In this document: piece after piece, positions 6,807 to 14,670 of the stretch
Layout of the letters: every line of letters begins with the position of its first letter
Position numbering within the stretch: position 1 is the stretch's first letter
Origin: an uncultured Campylobacter sp.
GTDB taxonomy: Bacteria; Campylobacterota; Campylobacteria; Campylobacterales; Campylobacteraceae
Length of the DNA stretch: 32,412 nucleotides
NCBI GenBank assembly: GCA_937965895.1
Contig: CALCKS010000308.1
Location: 1 to 32,412, forward strand
Direction: 5' to 3'
Program-made: the position numbers and the translations under genes
Notes under the pieces: model-generated
What the model saw: the letters and a program-made list of their open reading frames with translations, nothing else
Told to the model about the DNA's origin: nothing
Database searches by the model: none

Positions 6807-8996
6807 TTAGTCCTCTTGGCGGATGATCGCAGCAAATTTATTAAAATAAACTTCGCTCACATCGCTTAGCTTTTCTTCGATATCATTTAGCTTAAATTTA
6901 TCTCCGCCCACGCTGCCGATTTTTTCAAATTTGACGCCGTGTTTTGCGGCCAGAGCTTCAAATTTAGCCTCGTCTTTTACGCCGACGATCGCGCGCGAAA
7001 AGCTCTCGTCAAAGATGAAATTTGGCTTTTCAACGTCAAATTTACACTCTGCGCCAAGCCCGCTTAGGCATGCCATTTTTGCTAGCGTTATGGCTACGCC
7101 GCCCACGCCTACGCTGTTTGCAAACTCTAGTGCGCCCGATTTATTTGCCTCGATGACCAAGTCCCACAGCACGCGCTCTTTTTTATAGTCCACCACAGCC
7201 AGCTCGCCGCCCACCGCATCAAATATCGCCTTAGCGTAAATCGACGCGGCAAATTCGCCCTTCGTTTCGCCAAGTACGTATACCGCCGTACCAGCGCGCG
7301 TAAAGACGCTCGGAAGGCTCGCGTTTGCGTCCTCGTTCACGCCCACCGTCACGATCGCTGGCGTCGGATAGACGCTCACGCCCTCGGTGTCGTTATACAG
7401 GCTCACGTTGCCGCTGACGACTGGCGTATTTAACTCGCGGCAAGCCTCTTTGATGCCCTCGCAGCCCTGCGCGAACTGCCACATAACCTCGGGATTTTGC
7501 GGATTGCCGTAGTTTAGGCAGTCGGTGATGGCTAGCGGCGTCGCTCCACTCATCGCAACCTTTCGTCCCGCCGCCGCGACCGCTCTGGCCGCGCCGATTT
7601 TGGGATCGACGAAATTCGCCCTCGGGTCACACTGTGCCGCCATCGCGATCGCCCTGCCCGTTTCTTTCACGCGGATAACCGCAGCTCCGAGGAGCCCCGG
7701 CTGCTTGATGGTGTTTGTTTGGATATTTGCATCGTATTGATCGTAGATCAGCGACTTGTTTAGAACCTCAGGCTCGCCAAGTAGCTTCCAAAACGCGGTT
7801 TTATTATCGACGTTTTCAGGGATTTGTAAATTTTTGATTTCGTCTAGGTATTTAGGACGCGCGGTCGGTCGGTCAAGCACCGGAGAGGCTTCGCTAAGTG
7901 GCGCTATGGGTATCTCGCCCGCTAGCTCGCCGTGCCAATAAAGCTCCATCACGCCGCTACTTGTCACCTCGCCGATGATTTCGGCATCTAGATCCCATTT
8001 TTTAAATATCTCGAGTATCTTTTGCTCGCAGCCTTTTTTGGCGCAGATTAGCATACGCTCCTGAGATTCGCTTAGCATGAGCTCATAAGGCGTCATGCCC
8101 GTTTCACGCATAGGTACGCGGTCTAGATACATCTTCATACCGCTGCCGCTGCGTCCGGCCATCTCAAAGCTACTAGACGTTAGCCCCGCCGCGCCCATAT
8201 CCTGGATACCCACGACATAGTCGGTTTTAAATAGCTCCAAGCACGCTTCCATCAGCAGCTTTTCTGTGAACGGATCGCCCACCTGCACGGTCGGGCGCAG
8301 AGATTTGTTCGCGTCGTTAAAGCTATCGCTCGCCATCACAGCGCCCCCTAGCCCATCGCGACCCGTTTTGGAACCCACGTAGATCACGGGATTACCGATA
8401 CCTTCGGCCCTTCCGTAAAATATCTCGTCGCTCTTGCAAAGTCCAAGCGCAAATGCGTTTACTAGGATGTTGCCGTTAAAGCTAGGATCAAACGTCGTCT
8501 CGCCGCCGATAGTAGGTATGCCCATGCAGTTGCCGTAGTGAGCGATGCCCGCGACCGCGCCTTTTAGCAGGTAGCGCTGTTTTTTCGCATTTTCGCTCTC
8601 GCCTCGTACCTCGCCGAATCGCAGCGAGTTCATGTTCGCCACGACTCTCGCACCCATCGTAAATACGTCACGCAGTATCCCGCCCACGCCCGTCGCCGCG
8701 CCCTGAAAAGGCTCGATGAAGCTCGGGTGATTGTGACTCTCCATCTTAAACACCGCCGCGACGCCGCCTCCGACGTCGATGACGCCCGCGTTCTCGCCCG
8801 GACCCTGGATCACCCACGGAGCTTTAGTCGGGAAGCCGTTTAGGTACTTTTTGCTCGACTTGTAGCTGCAGTGCTCGCTCCACATCGCGGAAAATATCCC
8901 AAGCTCGAGCAAATTTGGCTCTCTACCTAGGATCTTTAAGATCTCCTCGTACTCTTGATCGCTGATTTTGTGCGCCTTTACGGTAGCTTTGTCCAT
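6807..8996 (-). CDS. purL: phosphoribosylformylglycinamidine synthase subunit PurL
   Basis: PurL makes FGAM from FGAR, ATP and ammonia in purine synthesis. At 729 residues it is the small type that works with separate PurQ (glutaminase) and PurS, neither of which is in the window. Signature segments are M-W-S-E-H-C-S-Y-K-S-S-K-K near residue 40, G-P-G-E-N-A-G, the ATP/Mg site S-H-N-H-P-S near residue 87, and Q-D-M-G-A-A-G-L-T-S near residue 270. The second AIR-synthase-like half starts around 420. It is transcribed alone. AAAGG lies four bases before the ATG and a possible TAAAAT -10 lies 27 bases upstream. No frameshift is visible. Confidence 0.97.
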   Translation of the reverse strand: MDKATVKAHKISDQEYEEILKILGREPNLLELGIFSAMWSEHCSYKSSKKYLNGFPTKAPWVIQGPGENAGVIDVGGGVAAVFKMESHNHPSFIEPFQGAATGVGGILRDVFTMGARVVANMNSLRFGEVRGESENAKKQRYLLKGAVAGIAHYGNCMGIPTIGGETTFDPSFNGNILVNAFALGLCKSDEIFYGRAEGIGNPVIYVGSKTGRDGLGGAVMASDSFNDANKSLRPTVQVGDPFTEKLLMEACLELFKTDYVVGIQDMGAAGLTSSSFEMAGRSGSGMKMYLDRVPMRETGMTPYELMLSESQERMLICAKKGCEQKILEIFKKWDLDAEIIGEVTSSGVMELYWHGELAGEIPIAPLSEASPVLDRPTARPKYLDEIKNLQIPENVDNKTAFWKLLGEPEVLNKSLIYDQYDANIQTNTIKQPGLLGAAVIRVKETGRAIAMAAQCDPRANFVDPKIGAARAVAAAGRKVAMSGATPLAITDCLNYGNPQNPEVMWQFAQGCEGIKEACRELNTPVVSGNVSLYNDTEGVSVYPTPAIVTVGVNEDANASLPSVFTRAGTAVYVLGETKGEFAASIYAKAIFDAVGGELAVVDYKKERVLWDLVIEANKSGALEFANSVGVGGVAITLAKMACLSGLGAECKFDVEKPNFIFDESFSRAIVGVKDEAKFEALAAKHGVKFEKIGSVGGDKFKLNDIEEKLSDVSEVYFNKFAAIIRQED

Positions 8997-9022
8997 TTTT
9001 AGCCTTTAAAAAATTTTGGTTG

Positions 9023-9028
9023 ATTTTA
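9023..9028 (-). promoter_or_regulatory. possible -10 (TAAAAT) for purL
   Basis: TAAAAT lies 27 bases upstream of the purL start codon, after an AT-rich stretch. It differs from TATAAT at one base and has no -35, so support is modest. The rest of 9029-9259 shows no gene. Confidence 0.35.
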
Positions 9029-9259
9029 CTTAAATTCGCATAAAAACTTGATAAACCAAAGGGACGAAAACGAGGCAAATTTGACAAATAAAACAAGAGC
9101 CTAAATTTCATACGGCAAGCTAAAAATATTCTGTTTGTAGTTGTTGGTTCGGCTCTAAATTTGGCCAAATAAAAATTGGCATTTTTGCGGTGCGGGTCTC
9201 GGAAAGTAACTCAAATTTTAGATAAAAGTCGCTTTTTGCATTAAATTTTATTTCACAAC

Positions 9260-9826
9260 TCAAAGCTCACGCAACTTTTCAAGCTCCTTGCAGCCGTCTT
9301 TTTCGCCCGCATCGCACGTCTTTTTGAGATACTTTTTCATCTTTCGCACATACTCATCCGTCATCCCGTCTCGAGCCTTATCAAAAAATTTAGCATACAA
9401 ACAATCCATCCCGCCGCGCTCGTCGCAGCCTTTTTGAAAAAGCGCGGACACAACCTCGCCGCCGACAAGCAAGACCTGACAGTATTTAGCGGCGTTTAGA
9501 CATTCGCGGCTCTCGCCGGACTCACACGCTAGCTTCGTGCAGGCAAGCTTTGAGTCGCGCTCATCCTTCGAGTCGCAGACTTTTTGTAGCGCCGCTAGTC
9601 CCTTTTGCTTGTCGTAAAATGCGCTGTTTTCGTCTAAACGCTTGTCAGATAGCTGCATGCATGAAGCCATACTAAATGGCAAAATCGATCCGCAAAACGC
9701 CTCTAGCATTTTTACTTCTTTTTGGTTGCGAGCGGCATTTGCGGTCAAATTTACATCCTTTGACGCGTCGCCGGTAAAAGCCGAATTTACGACAACCGCA
9801 AAAATCAAATTTTTAAACGGATTCAT
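9260..9826 (-). CDS. cysteine-rich exported protein, Sel1/Hcp-like
   Basis: I use the ATG at 9826 (188 residues) rather than an in-frame upstream start, because AAGGAAAAAAT sits just before it and it gives an N-terminal hydrophobic stretch (N-P-F-K-N-L-I-F-A-V-V-V-N-S-A-F). That resembles a weak signal peptide. The mature part has cysteines in repeating pairs: L-Q-K-V-C...L-A-C-T-K-L-A-C-E-S-G-E-S-R-E-C, then F-Q-K-G-C-D-E-R-G-G-M-D-C, then K-K-T-C-D-A-G-E-K-D-G-C. This is the spacing of disulfide-linked Sel1-like repeats of Helicobacter cysteine-rich (Hcp) proteins. Such proteins are periplasmic or secreted; some Hcp proteins bind penicillin or modulate host cells, but I claim no activity. 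It has its own extended -10 promoter and follows a broken lipoprotein gene. Confidence 0.6.
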   Translation of the reverse strand: MNPFKNLIFAVVVNSAFTGDASKDVNLTANAARNQKEVKMLEAFCGSILPFSMASCMQLSDKRLDENSAFYDKQKGLAALQKVCDSKDERDSKLACTKLACESGESRECLNAAKYCQVLLVGGEVVSALFQKGCDERGGMDCLYAKFFDKARDGMTDEYVRKMKKYLKKTCDAGEKDGCKELEKLREL

Positions 9827-9866
9827 ATTTTTTCCTTTTATCGTCAGTTTTGTAAAAAGCGTATGG

Positions 9867-9874
9867 AGTATACA
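9867..9874 (-). promoter_or_regulatory. extended -10 (TGTATACT) for the cysteine-rich gene
   Basis: TGTATACT lies 41 bases upstream of the chosen start at 9826. It combines an extended-TG element with TATACT, and places the transcription start about 33 bases before the ATG. The position supports the downstream start over one at 9901. Confidence 0.45.
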
Positions 9875-9879
9875 AATTC

Positions 9880-9897
9880 GGTGGGTAATTACCCGCC
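9880..9897. repeat. inverted repeat with a 12-bp palindromic core
   Basis: GGGTAATTACCC is a perfect palindrome, extended by GG and CC with one mismatch. It lies between the decayed lipoprotein gene and the -10 box of the cysteine-rich gene, where a -35-region operator or a terminator loop could be. No T-run follows the stem directly. Confidence 0.4.
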
Positions 9898-9905
9898 GCA
9901 AACGC

Positions 9906-10657
9906 TTACTTGCTCGGCATGCTATAGTAGCAAAGTATGCTTAGCAGGATACGCCCCTGCTTTTTGAGGTCTTGCTCAATGACGTCTTTTCTAAATTTCG
10001 CAGAGGTCGCCTGCTCTTTAGCTTCGGTCAGTTTGCTACTTGGCAGGTGAAATTTAAAGTCTAAATTTTTATCTCAAAGCCTTTGTTTCCGACTATCTTC
10101 GCGTCGATCACGGTGGCGAAAAACTTGTCAGACGCGCCCACGTAGTAGTTCGTCACGCTTCTGGCGCTTATAGGTTCGCCGCCAAAAAACGCCTTACAAA
10201 CGGGAGATTTTTACGCGCTATAAACCACGCTCTCAAGGATCCCGCCGCCAAATTCGTAAAACTTAAATTTCTTTGAGTTTTGTAGCTTTTTTATCTCGTC
10301 CTTATCGCTCAAATCTACATTTCTACCACTATCTAGATCAATCACTATCAGAGTTTTTACGCCGTCGCCGCTTGAGTAAACCCAGCCTAGATTTTGGCTC
10401 GCCGAGTCGCTCTCGCCTGGTGCCTTCACCTCGGCTCTACCCATGTAGTCGCCGAATTTTTCCTCTTTTTTGCCGCCGCTCATCTCGTAGACCGTAGTCT
10501 CGGTTATAAATCCGATCTGCTGTATGCTAGCGTCGTTTTCCATATACGTACGCCACGCTCTCTCGCCGCCCATCTCGCCTGTGATGGTCGCACAACCGCT
10601 AAACGCTAATGCCGCGACAGCCGCCGCTACCGTCTTAAAAATCATCGTATTTTTCAT
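9906..10657 (-). pseudogene. broken lipoprotein gene (third of three paralogues)
   Basis: The frame starts at ATG 10657 (AGAGGAC upstream) with a lipoprotein signal peptide, lipobox F-S-G-C, and matches its two neighbours (W-R-T-Y-M-E-N-D near residue 33, K-F-K-F-Y-E-F-G-G-G-I-L-E-S-V-V near the break). It stops at a TAA at about 10211-10213. Translation of the same frame past that TAA continues the family sequence (V-C-K-A-F, then S-V-T-N-Y-Y), then hits a second stop. Moving one frame there, where five A's stand in place of an expected six, restores N-L-D-F-K-F and runs to the TAA at 9906. So there is one nonsense codon and one single-base deletion. A shortened 148-residue lipoprotein could still be made. 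Function unknown. Confidence 0.75.
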
Positions 10658-10668
10658 TTTTGTCCTCT

Positions 10669-11406
10669 TTACTTCTCGCTCAAAGAGCAAATTTGACTAA
10701 GCCTCGGCTCATACCCGCGCAACTCGTTTTGGATTTTTTCCTCAAATTTAGGCGTTTTTACGGCGACCTCTCTCGGGCCGTCTGGATTTGTAAAATTTTT
10801 TATCTGAGATTTTAAAAGTAGCGCACCGCTTTTAGAGGAAATGTTTGCCTGCGTTATAACGGCCGTAAAATACCGTTTTTCTAAATTTTGCGTATCATAG
10901 TAGCTAGATGCTGATTTAACGCTCAGGCTGCCGCCTTTTTGAAACGCCTCGCAAACCGAAATCGGCGCCTCAAAAACCGCTACTTTCGTGAAATTTGAGC
11001 TAAATTCGTAAAATTTGATCTGCCGAGTGCCACGAAGCTGGGTCGCGCTCGCTTCGTCTTTTAGATCAAACTCCGCATCAGTATCGGCGTCTTTTAGCAT
11101 AAACGCTCTATCGCCGCTTTTATAGACGGCTCCAAGCCTAAAAGGCAGCCTGGCGCCATCTGTTTTTGTGAGTGCAAAGCCTGTAGGCTCGCCGTCAGCC
11201 GGCTGCACGCGAAAATCGCGCGAGAAAAACGCCGTCAAAAAGGCGACCTCTCTAATGGCGCCGTCAGTACCCAGATATCTCGTCCAGTTATCCTCGGGAA
11301 CGTCGATATTTGAGACGTCGCGCTCTGCTTTGTTTGCGCTACTAGTGATGCCGGCACAACCGTAAAAAGTCAGGGCCGCAATAGCCGCTAGAAATAAGTT
11401 TTTCAT
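10669..11406 (-). CDS. lipoprotein of unknown function (intact paralogue)
   Basis: The 245-residue product has a lipoprotein signal peptide with lipobox F-Y-G-C at residues 14-17, so it should be acylated and sit in the inner or outer membrane. It aligns with the two neighbouring broken copies: D-N-W-T-R-Y-L-G-T-D-G-A-I-R-E-V-A-F, a mid-protein I-K-F-Y-E-F, then V-C-E-A-F, S-Y-Y-D and a Lys-rich C-terminal third. It is the only one of the three open from end to end. I recognise no family or active site. It is spaced 32 bases from the preceding copy and 11 from the next, so the three were once one operon. The sequence diverges strongly between copies, implying an old duplication. Confidence 0.7.
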   Translation of the reverse strand: MKNLFLAAIAALTFYGCAGITSSANKAERDVSNIDVPEDNWTRYLGTDGAIREVAFLTAFFSRDFRVQPADGEPTGFALTKTDGARLPFRLGAVYKSGDRAFMLKDADTDAEFDLKDEASATQLRGTRQIKFYEFSSNFTKVAVFEAPISVCEAFQKGGSLSVKSASSYYDTQNLEKRYFTAVITQANISSKSGALLLKSQIKNFTNPDGPREVAVKTPKFEEKIQNELRGYEPRLSQICSLSEK

Positions 11407-11438
11407 CTCGCGCTCGCGTTTAAATTTGATAAAAGCGA

Positions 11439-12178
11439 TCAGTTTTTAGGCGCGGCGCAAACGATGTTTGATAGGATTTGCTCCTGTTTTTTAGCGTCGG
11501 CGTCTATGACTTTACTCCTAAATTCCGCAGATCGAGCTCGCGTTTGCGTACTAGCTAGCTTACCGTCGCTGACGAAAAATTTAAAGTCTAGATTTTTGAT
11601 CTCGGCGCTTTTGCCTTTTTTCACTCCGATATCCATCAGGGTCGCGAAAAATTCGCTATTGTCGGGGTTTTCTTTATCGTAATAATTAGTCACGGCATGA
11701 GCTTTTACCGCCTTACCCGCCGCAAAACTCTCGCACACGGCGCCCGAGTCTGCACTAAAAACTACGCTCTCTAATATGCCGCCGCCAAACTGATAAAATT
11801 TGACCTTTTTAGCTCCCCCCTTAGAGTCGCAAGCTCGTTTTTATCGCGCATATTTATGTACTGGTAGCCAAATTTTTCCTTATCCTTAAGCTCTAAAACT
11901 ATAAACGAAACCCCGTTTTGCACGTACATATCGCCAAGCTTCAGGTTTTGACCGTCTTTTTTTATGAGCGCCATGCCGATGATATCGCCGTTTTTTTGCG
12001 CGTAAGTTGCGCTCAAATTTTCTGAGAAAAATGCGACATCGCCGACGGTACCGTCGTTTTCTAGATATTTAATCCAGTCCGGTTCAGGCGATACTACACT
12101 ACTTGCTAGATGATCCTGTGAAGGCATGCAACCGCCCAGCAACGCAGCTAGAGCAGCTATAGATAAGATTTTTTTCAC
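11439..12178 (-). pseudogene. lipoprotein paralogue with a frameshift in a G6 tract
   Basis: Reading starts at ATG 12178 with a lipoprotein signal peptide (lipobox L-G-G-C) and proceeds through D-W-I-K-Y-L-E-N-D-G-T-V-G-D-V-A-F. At a run of six G's (plus-strand C's 11815-11820) it leaves the family frame and ends at 11771. With one more G the frame would read L-R-G-G-A-K-K-V-K-F-Y-Q-F-G-G-G-I-L-E-S and continue without stops through V-C-E-S-F, T-N-Y-Y-D and N-L-D-F-K-F-F to 11439. That would give about 246 residues, matching the intact neighbour. The defect may be a real null, an OFF state of slipped-strand variation, or a homopolymer sequencing error. Function unknown. Confidence 0.75.
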
Positions 12179-12211
12179 TATTTTTTTTCCTTTTTTACGG
12201 AGTAAATTTCG

Positions 12212-13531
12212 TTATTTGCCGAGGCAAAAGTTGCTAAACATTTCGTCTAAAATTTCACTTCTCTCAAACGGCTTCGTGATTGACGAGATCTGCTCTATTG
12301 CCGCGTTTAGCTCATAAGCAAAAAGCTCAAGCTCGGACTGGGCAAGTAAATTTAACGCTCTTTTTATCGCCTCGCTCGCCGCTTCGCAGCTTGAAATTTG
12401 ACGAGTAGAATTTAATAATATCTCGCTCGTCTCCTGCGCGTCGAGATAGGCTTTTAGGCTATTTATTATCTCGTCCGTTCCTTGCTTGGCGCAGATTTTT
12501 ATCGGATTTTCTAGGTTTGTAAATTTAACGCCGAGGTCGCATTTATTTAGAACGTAAAAAATCTTTTTTTGCGAGTTTTTTAAAAGCTCTAGGATCTCGT
12601 TATCCTGCTCATCAGCCTCCTGCGACGCGTCAAAAACGGCCAGGATGACGTCGGCCTCCTCGATAGCCCGCAGCGAATACGAAATGCCGATCTGCTCGAT
12701 CTTGCCCGCGTTTTTGCGGATGCCTGCCGTGTCGATGATGCGCACGAGGTGAGTGCCGATTTTTAGGGCTTCTTCGATACTGTCTCTAGTCGTGCCCGCT
12801 TCGTCGCTGATGATCGCACGCTCGTAGGATAAAAGCGAGTTTAAGATCGAGCTTTTGCCGACGTTTGGCTTGCCTACTATAGCTATTTTAAAGCCTTCGA
12901 GCAGCCCTTTTCTACTCTGACTTATGGCGACGATTTTATCTAGTTTGGCGCTGTTTTGCTTTAGCATTTGGCTAATGCTCTCTAGCAAGTCGGCAGGCAG
13001 ATCGTCGTCGGCGTAGTCGATGCTAGTCTCCACAAATGCCAGAGTTTTTACGAGTTCGGAGCGGATTTCATCCACAAATTTAGCTAGATCGCCTCTCATC
13101 GTGCGGGCGATGATTTTGACGCTATCCTCGCTTTTTGCGTTGATTAGCGAATTTATCGCCTCGATCTTGCTAAAATCCATCTTGCCGTTTATGAGAGCGC
13201 GCTTGCTAAACTCTCCTGCACGCGCGAGTCTGGCACCGTTTTTGATGAGCTCGCCTAGGATCAAATTTGCCACCACTAGTCCGCCGTGGAGCTGAAACTC
13301 TACTACGTCCTCGCCCGTGAAGCTGTGAGGAGCCTTAAAATAAATAAGCAGCGCTTCGTCAATAAGCCCGCCTTCAGCGTAAATTTTAGTTAGAGTCGCG
13401 TAACGCGGAACAAGAGAGGTGATTTTGGTGAGTTTTAGAGCCAGGCCAAGGGCGTCCGCGCCGCTTAGCCTAATGATGGAGATCGAGCCTACGCCGTGTG
13501 CGGTGGCGACGGCGGCTATAGTTTCGTTCAT
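12212..13531 (-). CDS. mnmE: tRNA modification GTPase MnmE
   Basis: With MnmG, MnmE installs the (carboxymethyl)aminomethyl group on U34 of certain tRNAs. The 439-residue protein has the N-terminal tetrahydrofolate-binding domain (1-115, with F-T-G-E-D and A-G-E-F-S-K-R-A), a helical domain, and an inserted G domain. The G domain has G1 at residues 220-227 (G-K-P-N-V-G-K-S), a T-T-R-D switch, D-T-A-G at 267-270, and N-K-C-D at 329-332. The C-terminal C-L-G-K carries the catalytic cysteine in the family's C-x-G-K motif. Its ATG overlaps the jag stop as ATGA, the end of the rpmH-to-mnmE cluster. No defects seen. Confidence 0.96.
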   Translation of the reverse strand: MNETIAAVATAHGVGSISIIRLSGADALGLALKLTKITSLVPRYATLTKIYAEGGLIDEALLIYFKAPHSFTGEDVVEFQLHGGLVVANLILGELIKNGARLARAGEFSKRALINGKMDFSKIEAINSLINAKSEDSVKIIARTMRGDLAKFVDEIRSELVKTLAFVETSIDYADDDLPADLLESISQMLKQNSAKLDKIVAISQSRKGLLEGFKIAIVGKPNVGKSSILNSLLSYERAIISDEAGTTRDSIEEALKIGTHLVRIIDTAGIRKNAGKIEQIGISYSLRAIEEADVILAVFDASQEADEQDNEILELLKNSQKKIFYVLNKCDLGVKFTNLENPIKICAKQGTDEIINSLKAYLDAQETSEILLNSTRQISSCEAASEAIKRALNLLAQSELELFAYELNAAIEQISSITKPFERSEILDEMFSNFCLGK

Positions 13532-14670
13532 TTTTTTATAAAATCGTTTACAACCACGTATTGTCCGTCGCTGTTTGATTTTACGCCAACATACTTATCC
13601 GGGAATTTTTCGCGCAGTTTTTCAAGAGCGATCTTGACCAAAACGCCGTCTAAAGACTTGGTTTTAGCTTTGCCCGTCTCCTCTACTCGCTCGATTATGC
13701 CTTTTAGATACTGATCGATCGCGGCTTCTTGATTTTGCAAAAATTGTGCGATCTCAAGGCGCACTGCAAGGCCGTATTTCGAGCTGATCCAATTATAAAG
13801 CAAATACGAAATCGCCTTATAGCGGTAGCCCTCCTTACCGATGAGCAGCGCCGCATCCTCGCCGTCAAGCTCGACTATCACGGTCTCGTCGTCAAATTTA
13901 CGCACGTCTATCTTGTTTATAGTAAAGAAATTTCCGCCAAAAAGCTTCTCTACGCCCTGCTTTATTTCAGGCAGGACTTTATCGATATCCGCTTTTGGTT
14001 TTTGCTCTTTTTGTTTTTGACCCGAGGTGCGGTCGGCACGGGAGTCTTGTTTTTCTTTTTTAGTTAAATTTGGCGTTGCTTGCATCAAATTTGCCTCGCC
14101 GCCGGAAGCCTGCGAGCCTAAATTTTCGCCAGATGCGGCTTTTTCATCGCCTTCGTAAAAGTCGTTTTTATTAAAGGTATCGATGATCGAGTGATCGAGG
14201 ATGTTTTTGCTGCTATCTTTTTTAGGTTGTTCTTTTTTGTGCTGCTCTTTTTCTTTTACCTGAGGCTCTTTTTGCGGTTGTGCTTCTTCGACTTTAGGCT
14301 CGTTTACCGCGCTCGTTTCGTTTTGCTTTGCCGCATGATTTTTGTGATGTTCGTGGCGATTTTTATGATTTTTTTTCTTTTCGCTTCGGTGATTTTGCTC
14401 TTCAGAGGAGTTCTCTTTTTTCTTAAATTCCTTCTTTTTTTCGCCGCTGTTTTCTTTATGTGCGTTTTCCCGGACGGCTTGAGGGGCTTTTTTTGCTTCC
14501 TTATGCGCGCCCTCTTTTACGGCTTCGATGATCGCCGTTTTTTTGAAAAATCCCAAAAAACCGGCGCTCGGGTTTTGTAAAATTTTGATATCAAGCTCGG
14601 TGACTGAGCAGTTTAGCTCCTCGGCGGCCTTTTGAAAAGCCTCTTGTAAATTTTCAGCTTCGATTCGCAT
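13528..14670 (-). CDS. jag: Jag/KhpB-type RNA-binding protein
   Basis: This 380-residue protein has the order expected for Jag (SpoIIIJ-associated protein, also KhpB/EloR). The Jag-N domain is residues 1-50, ending in A-G-F-L-G-F-F-K-K. A very long hydrophilic linker (about 55-225) of Lys, Glu, Gln, His and Asn blocks follows. Then comes a KH domain (about 235-310, with L-L-I-G-K-E-G-Y-R-Y in the GxxG position) and an R3H-like C-terminus. The KH loop is G-K-E-G, intact. The linker is much longer than in Firmicutes and looks disordered. It overlaps yidC (TAATG) upstream and mnmE (ATGA) downstream. It probably binds RNA in the cytosol; targets are unknown. Confidence 0.88.
   Translation of the reverse strand: MRIEAENLQEAFQKAAEELNCSVTELDIKILQNPSAGFLGFFKKTAIIEAVKEGAHKEAKKAPQAVRENAHKENSGEKKKEFKKKENSSEEQNHRSEKKKNHKNRHEHHKNHAAKQNETSAVNEPKVEEAQPQKEPQVKEKEQHKKEQPKKDSSKNILDHSIIDTFNKNDFYEGDEKAASGENLGSQASGGEANLMQATPNLTKKEKQDSRADRTSGQKQKEQKPKADIDKVLPEIKQGVEKLFGGNFFTINKIDVRKFDDETVIVELDGEDAALLIGKEGYRYKAISYLLYNWISSKYGLAVRLEIAQFLQNQEAAIDQYLKGIIERVEETGKAKTKSLDGVLVKIALEKLREKFPDKYVGVKSNSDGQYVVVNDFIKK

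Noticed and set aside
6699..6808. 12-bp inverted repeat AAAATTTGGCGC / GCGCCAAATTTT in the purL-protease gap
   Set aside because: The arms are 86 bases apart, one arm overlaps the purL stop codon, and both are built on the ubiquitous AAATTT word, so chance is likely.
8923..9168. Minus-strand open frame of 81 codons overlapping the purL start
   Set aside because: Basic, low-complexity product overlapping the purL N-terminus in another frame, with no ribosome site or family likeness.
14191..14580. Plus-strand frame encoding a very Phe/Leu-rich, membrane-like product
   Set aside because: It is the antisense of the Lys/Glu-rich Jag linker; complement of AAA/GAA codons gives TTT/TTC automatically.
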